Positions 1 to 6,288 of a DNA stretch of 12,650 nucleotides are shown piece by piece; position 1 is the stretch's first letter; every line of letters starts with the position of its first letter. The position numbers and the translations under genes are program-made. This DNA is from Chloroflexota bacterium. GTDB lineage: Bacteria > Chloroflexota > Dehalococcoidia > DSTF01 > RBG-16-68-14. The notes beneath the pieces were generated by a model. The model ran no database searches and was not told where the DNA came from. It saw nothing but the letters and a program-made list of their open reading frames with translations. Location of the stretch: contig JADFRJ010000048.1 of NCBI GenBank assembly GCA_022561355.1, positions 1-12,650 on the forward strand, in the 5' to 3' direction.

Positions 1-153
1 GGTGCCGAAGCCGGCCCCCTGGCCGGCCTTGCTATCGGACGGTGGCTCGATCAGGAGTACGTCTGCTCCCAGGTCGCCAAGGAGCATCGTGCAAAACGGG
101 CCGGGCGCCAGCCGCGAGAGATCGAGAATGCGTATGTCGTCCAGGGCCATCAT
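1..153 (-). CDS. CaiB/BaiF family (family III) CoA-transferase, N-terminal fragment
   Basis: The first 51 residues of a protein that runs off the left edge. It opens MMALDDIRILDLSRLAPGPF and continues CTMLLGDLGADVLLIEPP. This matches the N-terminal signature of family III CoA-transferases and alpha-methylacyl-CoA racemases: an LDLSR-x-xPGPF stretch, then LGDLGADV and an acidic residue before the first proline pair. These enzymes move CoA between acyl groups or epimerise 2-methylacyl-CoA in the cytoplasm. The catalytic Asp lies further along and is not in the window, so substrate and subtype cannot be told. The ATG at 153 is favoured over the ATG at 150 because AGGAGG at 161-166 sits 7 nt upstream. 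It follows the ferredoxin genes on the same strand after a 63-nt gap and may share their transcript. Confidence 0.85.
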   Translation of the reverse strand, partial: MMALDDIRILDLSRLAPGPFCTMLLGDLGADVLLIEPPSDSKAGQGAGFGT

Positions 154-167
154 GGGCAGGCCTCCTC

Positions 168-192
168 TTGCGCTATCGCTTTTGCGCTATCG
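168..192. repeat. 11-bp tandem direct repeat upstream of the CoA-transferase gene
   Basis: TTGCGCTATCG occurs at 168-178 and again at 182-192 with 3 nt between, giving a 14-nt period. It lies immediately upstream of the AGGAGG ribosome binding site of the CoA-transferase gene, in the gap after the ferredoxin gene. It could be an operator half-site pair or a chance slippage duplication. No clear promoter was seen in the gap. Confidence 0.5.
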
Positions 193-216
193 AATGTTGG
201 TGGCTGGTGCTAGCGG

Positions 217-507
217 TCAGATTCGCTCCGTGCGAGTCCGGAACGTGCGTCGCTCTTCGTCTGTCTTGGCGGAGAAGTAGTCAAGGTTGATCTTAGTGAA
301 CTTCTTCCACTTCTCCGGGACGTCCTCCTCATAGAAGATCGCGTCTACGGGACAGACGAAGACACATGCCTCGCAGTCGATGCAGATCTCAGGATCGATG
401 TAGAACTGGTTGTCATCATCGGTCGTGTGGATGCAGTCAACGGGGCAGACATCAACACACGTTGCGTCTTTGAGATCGATACACGGTTCGGTGATAACGT
501 ATGTCAT
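217..507 (-). CDS. Seven-iron ferredoxin ([3Fe-4S][4Fe-4S]), FdxA type
   Basis: A 96-residue soluble electron carrier. Cysteines are at 9, 17, 21, 25, 42, 45, 48 and 52. By comparison with Azotobacter ferredoxin I, C9, C17 and C52 would hold the [3Fe-4S] cluster and C21, C42, C45 and C48 the [4Fe-4S] cluster, with C25 free. The 7-residue gap between C9 and C17, instead of CxxC, is the mark of the 7Fe type. The second motif reads CIDCEACVFVCPVDAI. A C-terminal extension of about 35 charged residues follows, as in FdxA proteins. The ATG overlaps the stop codon of the upstream [2Fe-2S] ferredoxin gene (ATGA, 504-507), which suggests coupled translation; a GGAG at 512-515 lies within that gene. 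The redox partner is not visible here. Confidence 0.92.
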   Translation of the reverse strand: MTYVITEPCIDLKDATCVDVCPVDCIHTTDDDNQFYIDPEICIDCEACVFVCPVDAIFYEEDVPEKWKKFTKINLDYFSAKTDEERRTFRTRTERI

Positions 508-842
508 TCCGCTCCGCTCTCCAGCCCTATCGAGTGGGGGTCTCGTACTCCCAGCTTCTCGACCTCAACGTCACCATGCAACTGCGCCTGGCAAGCCAGG
601 CGAACCGGCTGGCCGAGCACGCTAGGACCCCGTTCCTCGGCCAGTACTCGCTCTTCAGAGGGTCCTCTCGGAGAGAGGTGCTCCATACCACTGAGGACCA
701 GGCAGGCACACGTGGTACACCGGCCCTCGCCCCCACAGGTCGTTGGCCAGTAGTACCCGGCTACCTGCGCGGCCTCCATGATCGTGGTGCCTTCCGGCGC
801 TTCGACCACGATGTTCTTCGGTCGGATCGTCACCTTCGGCAT
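504..842 (-). CDS. [2Fe-2S] plant/adrenodoxin-type ferredoxin
   Basis: A 112-residue protein with a beta-grasp ferredoxin layout: an N-terminal MPKVTIRPKNIVVEAPEGTT strand pair, a helix (IMEAAQVAG), then the cluster loop CGGEGRCTTCAC and a distal RLACQA. The ligands are most likely C36, C42, C45 and C84; C47 is an extra cysteine next to the cluster loop. It would carry single electrons in the cytoplasm. Length is normal for the family, although the tail after residue 95 is unusual in sequence. The ATG at 842 has AAGGAGG at 853-859, 10 nt upstream. Its stop overlaps the start of the 7Fe ferredoxin gene by 4 bases, so the two are made together. Its donor or acceptor cannot be inferred from these neighbours. 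Confidence 0.92.
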   Translation of the reverse strand: MPKVTIRPKNIVVEAPEGTTIMEAAQVAGYYWPTTCGGEGRCTTCACLVLSGMEHLSPRGPSEERVLAEERGPSVLGQPVRLACQAQLHGDVEVEKLGVRDPHSIGLESGAE

Positions 843-915
843 GCAGGAGCTGCCTCCTTCGCGAAGCTCGAACTACTCTAACATACGCATCATAACGAGA
901 AAAACGCGCCCGCAC

Positions 916-943
916 TTGGCCAGAAGCACACGTCCGCTATAAT
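916..943 (+). promoter_or_regulatory. Sigma-70-type promoter for the malic enzyme gene
   Basis: A perfect TATAAT at 938-943 is preceded by TTGGCC at 916-921 with a 16-nt spacer. Transcription would start near 950, leaving a leader of about 23 nt that carries AAGGAG at 959-964, 8 nt before the ATG. The site lies in the 130-nt divergent gap (843-972). No equally convincing promoter was found on the minus strand for the ferredoxin operon. Confidence 0.65.
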
Positions 944-972
944 GAGCCACTTTCACACAAGGAGTCTCGCTT

Positions 973-2430
973 ATGTCAGATGATGCTGGCGAACCTGCCG
1001 GTACCGCACCCTCCGTGTCCTATACGATCACCGCTCGCGCCCAGTATCCCAACCGGCCCGGCATGCTCGGGCTCATCGCCAGCGCGATTGGAGATGCGGG
1101 AGGCGACATTGGCGGCGTTGACCTCGTTCGCACGGACCCGGCAACGATTGTTCGCGACATCACGATCGGCGCACGCGACGACGAACACGGCCGTTCCATT
1201 CTGGACGTCATCCGGGAACTGAAGGGCGTCACCATACGGAGTGTTTACGATCCGGTGTTTCTGGCACACGTAGGCGGCAAGATCGAAATCAAGAACAAGG
1301 TTGCCGTCACCGGCAGAGCAGACCTCTCTCGCGTCTACACGCCAGGAGTCGCTCGCGTCTGCCTCGCCATCGAACGAGAGCCAGACGCAGCCTGGACGCT
1401 GACAATAAAGAAGAACTCGGTCGCTGTCGTAACGGACGGTACTGCTGTCCTGGGATTGGGCGACATCGGCCCGCTGGCAGCGTTGCCCGTGATGGAGGGC
1501 AAGGCGATGTTGTTCAAGGAGTTCGGTGGGGTCGATGCGTGGCCCATCTGCTTGGATACCAAGGACACGGAAGAGATCATCAGCACCGTGAAGTATCTTG
1601 CCCCCGCGTTCGGGGGCATTAATCTGGAGGACATTTCGGCGCCACGCTGCTTCGAGATCGAGGCCCGCCTCAAGAAGGAGCTGGACATTCCGGTCTTCCA
1701 TGATGACCAACACGGCACCGCCGTCGTGGTGCTGGCGGCGCTGCTCAACGCGCTCAAGATCGTCAAGAAGGAGATGACCGACCTCAAGGTGGTCATCAGC
1801 GGCACTGGCGCCGCCGGCACCGCCTGCGCCAAGATGTTTTTCTCCGTCGGCATCGAGAATATCATCGGCTGCGACAGCCGCGGCACGATCTACAAAGGCC
1901 GCAAAGAGGGGATGAACCCGATCAAGGAGTGGTTCGCCGAGAACACCAACAAGCAAGGATTAGCAGGTTCGCTCAGCGAGGCCCTGGAAGGCGCGGACGT
2001 CTTCTTAGGCGTTTCCGGTCCGGACATCGTCACGGGGGACGACATCAAGAAGATGAACAACAACGCGATCGTCTTCGCGCTCGCCAACCCGGATCCAGAG
2101 ATCCGTCCCGAAGCAGCGCTACCCCATGCGCGCGTGATGGCGACCGGCCGCTCCGACTTCCCCAACCAGATCAACAACGTGCTCTGCTTCCCCGGCCTCT
2201 TCCGCGGCGTGCTGGACGCCCGCGCTTGGGACATCAACGAGCCGATGAAGATCGCCGCCGCACACGCCATCGCGGATGCGGTCGGCAAGAGCGAGCTGAG
2301 CGATGAGTACATCATCCCTTCCGTGTTCAATCGAGACGTATTCCAGAAAGTAGCGCTCGCCACTTCCGAGGCCGCATACGAGTCCGGCGCCGCAGAGCGT
2401 CACCGCAAGGTGCATCCCGTCTACATCTAG
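973..2430 (+). CDS. NAD(P)-dependent malic enzyme with N-terminal ACT domain
   Basis: A 485-residue cytoplasmic enzyme predicted to decarboxylate malate oxidatively to pyruvate, CO2 and NAD(P)H. Residues about 16-93 form an ACT domain (ARAQYPNRPGMLGLIASAIG, then a second strand-helix unit near 60-93), a typical small-molecule sensor. The catalytic part follows: VYTPGVA with the general acid Tyr122, EGKAMLFKEFGG with Lys177, and metal ligands in LEDISAP (E219, D220) and FHDDQHGTA (D244, D245). The Rossmann motif is SGTGAAGTA at 276-284. The later conserved segments ANPDPEI and GRSDFPNQINN are intact. It lacks the phosphotransacetylase-like tail of MaeB. The start has AAGGAG 8 nt upstream and its own promoter. 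Cofactor preference cannot be read with confidence. The ACT domain suggests allosteric control by an unknown ligand. Confidence 0.95.
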   Translation: MSDDAGEPAGTAPSVSYTITARAQYPNRPGMLGLIASAIGDAGGDIGGVDLVRTDPATIVRDITIGARDDEHGRSILDVIRELKGVTIRSVYDPVFLAHVGGKIEIKNKVAVTGRADLSRVYTPGVARVCLAIEREPDAAWTLTIKKNSVAVVTDGTAVLGLGDIGPLAALPVMEGKAMLFKEFGGVDAWPICLDTKDTEEIISTVKYLAPAFGGINLEDISAPRCFEIEARLKKELDIPVFHDDQHGTAVVVLAALLNALKIVKKEMTDLKVVISGTGAAGTACAKMFFSVGIENIIGCDSRGTIYKGRKEGMNPIKEWFAENTNKQGLAGSLSEALEGADVFLGVSGPDIVTGDDIKKMNNNAIVFALANPDPEIRPEAALPHARVMATGRSDFPNQINNVLCFPGLFRGVLDARAWDINEPMKIAAAHAIADAVGKSELSDEYIIPSVFNRDVFQKVALATSEAAYESGAAERHRKVHPVYI

Positions 2431-2447
2431 CCGGACTGGTCCGTTCA

Positions 2448-2467
2448 AAGGCCAAGCAGGAGGCCTT
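2448..2467 (+). promoter_or_regulatory. Small hairpin overlapping the ribosome binding site of the DinB-like gene
   Basis: AAGGCC (2448-2453) can pair with GGCCTT (2462-2467) around an 8-nt loop. The AGGAGG ribosome binding site at 2458-2463 lies half in the loop and half in the right arm, just before the GTG start at 2469. With only 6 bp, the effect on translation may be slight. Confidence 0.35.
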
Positions 2468-2468
2468 C

Positions 2469-3470
2469 GTGTATCCGCCCATCGAGCTTGCTCGCTTCGC
2501 GCTTGCCGAGTTCAATCGCAATCTGGAAGGCCTGTCCGAGGACGATGCGAGCGTCCGGATGAAGAAGGCCGGTGGCGGCGAGATGAACGCCATCACCTGG
2601 GCGATGGCCCATATCGCCGGCCACTGGCTCTCACGCCCAGAGCGGCTGGAGAACTTCAATTTTCGATCAGGCGATCCTACTCCCCCGGCGCTCGCGGACG
2701 CCCGTGCGTGGCTGGATGAGGCGGGCCTGTTCACTGAACGCTGGCTGCCGGACGCTGATGCGGAGTTGCTTGGGAGCAAGCCAGACTTCCTCGGCGGGGA
2801 GAGCATCGGCACGGGCGTCATGCGGGCCACGCTCCACACCTGGTTCCACTGCGGCGAGATCAACGCGATCCGACAGCTCCTGGGCCACCCGGAGATCCCC
2901 TTCCTTGGCGACATCACCGAATACCTGGAGTGGCGTGACGCAGCAGGCCAGGCCGATAGCTATCGCCCAGCCGAACTCGTGCGCTTCGCGATCTCTGAGT
3001 TCGAACGCGGCCTGAAAGGGCTCACCGGCGAGGAGGCCATCGCGCGTCTCGATAAGGCGGACGGCACGCAGACGAACTCGATCACGTGGACGACGGGCCA
3101 CGTTTCCACGGGCTGGCTGTTCGTTCACGCCCTGATGACTGGCGAGCGCGCGCAAATCGGCGAGCGCGTCTTCTTCGGGCCCGGCGCCGACCCGACACCG
3201 CCAAGCTTGGAGGAGATGCGGACGATGTTCGCGAAGGCCAAGGCTCTTACGGAGGAGTGGCTCCCGGACGCTACCGATGAGCTACTCTCCTCGAAACGAG
3301 ACTTTGGGCCGCAGGCATCCGAGAACCTCGGCACGCAGCTCGTGCGCGCCGTCCTGCACACCTGGTTCCACACAGGCGAGATCAACGCCATGCGCCAAAC
3401 GCTGGGCCATCCGGAGATCTCGTTCGTAGGCCGGATGGTGGGGCGGCTCGAATACCGTGGAGCTGCTTAG
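2469..3470 (+). CDS. Tandem DinB-like (DinB_2/DUF664 type) protein
   Basis: A 333-residue soluble protein made of two copies of one helical domain, about residues 1-158 and 164-330. The copies align as ELARFALAEFNRNLEGL against ELVRFAISEFERGLKGL, and as LHTWFHCGEINAIRQLLGHP against LHTWFHTGEINAMRQTLGHP. The fold resembles DinB/YfiT and mycothiol-dependent maleylpyruvate isomerase four-helix bundles, which bind a divalent metal through one His in helix 2 and an HxxxH in a later helix. Domain 1 has H48, H123 and H127; domain 2 has H211, H297 and H301. An extra His in domain 1 (H52) is Gly215 in domain 2. The GTG start at 2469 is chosen because AGGAGG at 2458-2463 sits 5 nt upstream. It lies 38 nt after the malic enzyme gene and may be co-transcribed. 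The reaction is unknown; a thiol-dependent transferase or isomerase is possible. Confidence 0.8.
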   Translation: MYPPIELARFALAEFNRNLEGLSEDDASVRMKKAGGGEMNAITWAMAHIAGHWLSRPERLENFNFRSGDPTPPALADARAWLDEAGLFTERWLPDADAELLGSKPDFLGGESIGTGVMRATLHTWFHCGEINAIRQLLGHPEIPFLGDITEYLEWRDAAGQADSYRPAELVRFAISEFERGLKGLTGEEAIARLDKADGTQTNSITWTTGHVSTGWLFVHALMTGERAQIGERVFFGPGADPTPPSLEEMRTMFAKAKALTEEWLPDATDELLSSKRDFGPQASENLGTQLVRAVLHTWFHTGEINAMRQTLGHPEISFVGRMVGRLEYRGAA

Positions 3471-3486
3471 ACCCTGCCCTCATGTC

Positions 3487-3516
3487 TTGCCGCCCTCGGC
3501 GACGCTACGGTACAAT
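3487..3516 (+). promoter_or_regulatory. Sigma-70-type promoter for the EF-G-like gene
   Basis: TTGCCG at 3487-3492 and TACAAT at 3511-3516 are separated by 18 nt. Transcription would begin near 3523 and give a leader of about 44 nt with AGGAG at 3552-3556, 10 nt before the ATG at 3567. The site lies in the 96-nt gap after the DinB-like gene. Confidence 0.55.
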
Positions 3517-3566
3517 CCGTTCGGTCGCAGCCAACTTCAACGTCCTACGATAGGAGACTACGGCGT

Positions 3567-5642
3567 ATGAAGGAATATCAGACAGAACAGATACGCAACG
3601 TCGTCGTACTCGGTCACGGCGGGACCGGCAAGACAACGTTCACTGAAGCTGCCCTCTTCTCCACGGGAGCCATCACGCGCATGGGCAAGGTTGATGACGG
3701 AACCACCACCTCCGACCATGACCCAGACGAGACCAAGCGTCAGATTAGCGTCAGCCTATCTGTCCTCCCATGCGAGTTTGACGGCCTGAAGATTAACCTG
3801 ATCGACACACCGGGATACGCCGATTTCCAAGGCGAAGTGAAACAGGGGGTCCGCGCCGCCGACGCCGCGCTGATCGTGGTCGACGCGGTCTCCGGCGTCG
3901 AGGTCGGTACCGACCTGGCCTGGAGCTACGCGGATGAGGCGTCCCTGCCACGTTTCGTACTGGTCAACCGAATGGACCGTGAGAACGCGGACTTCGCGGC
4001 CACCGTGAGCCAGCTTCAGGAGCACTTCGGCAAGCAGTGCGTACCGCTGCATGTTCCCATCGGATCACAGGACGACTTTGAGGGCATCGCCGATCTGCTG
4101 GAGATGAAGGCCTATCGAGGCGACAGCGCCGAAGAGGGCGACATCCCGGAGTCACTCGGCACGGACGTCTCGACCTATCGCGAACAGCTCATCGAGGCGA
4201 TCGCGGAGACGGACGACGACCTCATCAACAAGTACCTCGAAGGCGAAGAGCTGAGCGTGGAAGAGCTGCGAGCCGGGCTCCACACGGCCGTCTGCTCCGG
4301 CAGCGTCGTGCCGATCCTCGCCGCCGCCTCGAACAAAGGTGTCGGGGTGCTTCGCGTGCTCAACGCGCTCGCCCGCTCCGGGCCATCGCCGGCCGACCGG
4401 GCTGAGACGGTCGCCAGGGACGGCAGCGACGCCGAGGTGAAGCTGACGGCGGACCCGGCCGGTCCGCTCGCTGTGCTGGCGTTCAAGACCAGCGCGGACC
4501 AGCACGTCGGCAAGATCACGCTCCTGCGCGTCGTGTCGGGCACAATGCAGAGCGACTCACACGTCTTCAACGCCAACCGCAAGAGCGATGAACGCATCGG
4601 CCACCCCTTCTATCTGCGTGGCAAGACGCAGGAGCCGACGGCGAAGATCGTCGCTGGGGACATCGGCGCCGTCGCGAAGCTCGCGGAGACGCACACGGGC
4701 GACACGCTGTGCGAGCGCGATCACGCGCTCATCCTGGAGCCAATCGAATTCCCAACGCCCTCGTACAGCCTCGCGGTCTATCCGAAGACCAAAGGCGATC
4801 TGGACAAGCTAGGGCCGGCCCTCAGCCGCGTCACCGAAGAGGACCCCAGCCTGCGCGTGCACAGAGACGCCGACACCAACGAGACGATCCTCTCGGGCCT
4901 CGGCGAGTCGCATATCGATGTGACCGCGGAGCGGATGAAGCGCAAGTTCGGAGTCGAGGTCGACCTCGAAACGCCCAAGGTCCCATACAGGGTCACGATC
5001 ACGGGCACGACTAAGACCGACTACACGCACAAGAAGCAGAGCGGCGGGCACGGCCAGTTCGCGCGCGTCGCCATCGAACTCTCGCCGCAGGCGCGCAGCT
5101 CCGGCTTCGAGTTCACGAGCAGCATTGTAGGCGGTTCGGTACCCAAGCAGTACATCTCCGCCGTGGAAAAGGGCGTGGAAGAGGCGATGCAGGAAGGCAT
5201 CCTGGCGGGCTTCCCACTCGTCGACGTGAAAGTGAACCTCTACGACGGCAAGGAGCACTCCGTCGACTCATCCGAGATGGCGTTTAAGATCGCCAGCGCG
5301 CAGGCGCTAAAACAGAGTGTGCGTGATGCCCACCCGATTCTGCTAGAGCCTATCGTGAACCTGCGCGTCACTGTACCGGAGTCCTACACCGGCGACGTGC
5401 TGAGCGACCTCAACTCCAAGCGCGGCAAAGTGCAGGGTATGACGCCGCAGGGAAAACTCACCGTGGTCGAGGCGCAGGCGCCTCTGGCAGAGGTCCAGCG
5501 CTACGCCACGGACCTGCGTTCGCTCACGCAAGGACGCGCCGTCTATACCATGGAGCAGAGCCACTACGAAGAGGTGCCTGCCCACATTTCGCAGAAGATC
5601 ATCGCGGCGGCTGAAGGTAAGGAAGACGGCGAGTCTGAGTAA
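3567..5642 (+). CDS. Elongation factor G-like GTPase (EF-G-2 type)
   Basis: A 691-residue translational GTPase with the full five-domain EF-G layout. The P-loop is GHGGTGKTT (16-24), switch II is DTPGYADF (80-87) and the G4 motif is NRMD (134-137, usually NKMD). Domain II lies around 290-390, and domain IV contains YDGKEHSVDSSEMAFKIA. The C-terminal domain V includes GKVQGMTPQG. In canonical EF-G the P-loop reads GHIDAGKTT and switch II reads DTPGHVDF, with a His needed for GTP hydrolysis; here Tyr84 replaces that His. This fits the EF-G-2/FusA2 paralogue group, as in Thermus EF-G-2, rather than the main fusA product, which normally sits beside rpsL, rpsG and tuf. No ribosomal genes adjoin it. 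It probably acts on the ribosome in an accessory or stress role. The gene has its own promoter and a strong terminator. Confidence 0.9.
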   Translation: MKEYQTEQIRNVVVLGHGGTGKTTFTEAALFSTGAITRMGKVDDGTTTSDHDPDETKRQISVSLSVLPCEFDGLKINLIDTPGYADFQGEVKQGVRAADAALIVVDAVSGVEVGTDLAWSYADEASLPRFVLVNRMDRENADFAATVSQLQEHFGKQCVPLHVPIGSQDDFEGIADLLEMKAYRGDSAEEGDIPESLGTDVSTYREQLIEAIAETDDDLINKYLEGEELSVEELRAGLHTAVCSGSVVPILAAASNKGVGVLRVLNALARSGPSPADRAETVARDGSDAEVKLTADPAGPLAVLAFKTSADQHVGKITLLRVVSGTMQSDSHVFNANRKSDERIGHPFYLRGKTQEPTAKIVAGDIGAVAKLAETHTGDTLCERDHALILEPIEFPTPSYSLAVYPKTKGDLDKLGPALSRVTEEDPSLRVHRDADTNETILSGLGESHIDVTAERMKRKFGVEVDLETPKVPYRVTITGTTKTDYTHKKQSGGHGQFARVAIELSPQARSSGFEFTSSIVGGSVPKQYISAVEKGVEEAMQEGILAGFPLVDVKVNLYDGKEHSVDSSEMAFKIASAQALKQSVRDAHPILLEPIVNLRVTVPESYTGDVLSDLNSKRGKVQGMTPQGKLTVVEAQAPLAEVQRYATDLRSLTQGRAVYTMEQSHYEEVPAHISQKIIAAAEGKEDGESE

Positions 5643-5658
5643 GACAAGAGTCCAACAG

Positions 5659-5687
5659 AAACGGGCGGCCAGCTGGCCGCCCGTTTT
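5659..5687. terminator. Rho-independent terminator, probably bidirectional
   Basis: ACGGGCGGCC (5661-5670) pairs perfectly with GGCCGCCCGT (5675-5684) around an AGCT loop. Flanking A and T residues lengthen the stem to 12-13 bp, followed by TTTT on the plus strand. It begins 17 nt after the EF-G-like stop. On the minus strand it lies 24 nt after the stop of the convergent 162-residue gene and is followed by a weaker T-rich stretch, so it may serve both. Confidence 0.88.
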
Positions 5688-5710
5688 GCATTCTGGAGAA
5701 TCGCTGGCGG

Positions 5711-6199
5711 TTAGAAGGCCTCTTCGTCGTCGTCTTCGACGTCGGCGCTCTCTTCGCGATGTGTCCCGGCCGCGTCCCAGAGCGTCTCGTAACGCTCCCC
5801 CGTGATCGCGCGGCGCAACTCTTCCTGCTCGAATTTGTGCAACTCCTGCAGGCACTCCTCACACTTCTTGACGATTTCAGGCGAGCCGATCTCTATGTAA
5901 CGCCGCACGATGTGGTCCCACACCTGCAGGCGCACGAGACTCGCCACGTACTTCGGCCAAGGGACGATGTTGATGCTATCGGGCTTCGGGAGGCGGGGGC
6001 GCATGCGTACCAGCTCACGAAAGCGCTCCTCGGGAGACGACGCCATCGGGACGACCGTAATCATCGGGCCGTCCACGGCGGTAGTGCGCGTGTCCATCAG
6101 GAGGGTCTTGCGCAAGAGCGGAAAGTAGAGCGCCGTGATCTCGCCAACATCGATCGCTCGTTGTACTTCGCCGATATCGATCTGGAAATCAGAATCCAT
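5711..6199 (-). CDS. Conserved-looking hypothetical protein with CxxC and acidic tail
   Basis: A 162-residue protein that I do not recognise. It is soluble, with no signal peptide or membrane segment. The N-terminal half (residues 1-55) looks alpha/beta, with a hydrophobic ITALYFPLL patch and a PMITVVPM strand. The middle is Pro/Arg-rich (RPRLPKPDSINIVPWPKY), then helical from about 82 to 135, with one CEEC pair at C113 and C116. A single CxxC is too little to claim zinc binding. The last 15 residues are nearly all acidic (ADVEDDDEEAF). A GAGG at 6207-6210, 7 nt before the ATG, and ordinary base composition support a real gene. It lies 89 nt downstream of tyrS on the same strand, may be the last gene of that operon, and ends at the shared terminator. 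Confidence 0.75.
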   Translation of the reverse strand: MDSDFQIDIGEVQRAIDVGEITALYFPLLRKTLLMDTRTTAVDGPMITVVPMASSPEERFRELVRMRPRLPKPDSINIVPWPKYVASLVRLQVWDHIVRRYIEIGSPEIVKKCEECLQELHKFEQEELRRAITGERYETLWDAAGTHREESADVEDDDEEAF

Positions 6200-6288
6200 A
6201 GCACCCCCTCGCGTCTCTGCGTTTAGCGTACCACGTTTAGTGTCGCGATGGGGCGCTCACAGCGAGTTAGGCCGCACGATCGGTGACC

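Noticed and set aside
976..1956. A 326-codon open frame antisense to the malic enzyme gene
   Set aside because: It lies wholly opposite a clear enzyme gene, its protein is low-complexity and Asp/Ala/Arg-rich, and long antisense frames are expected from GC-rich codon use.
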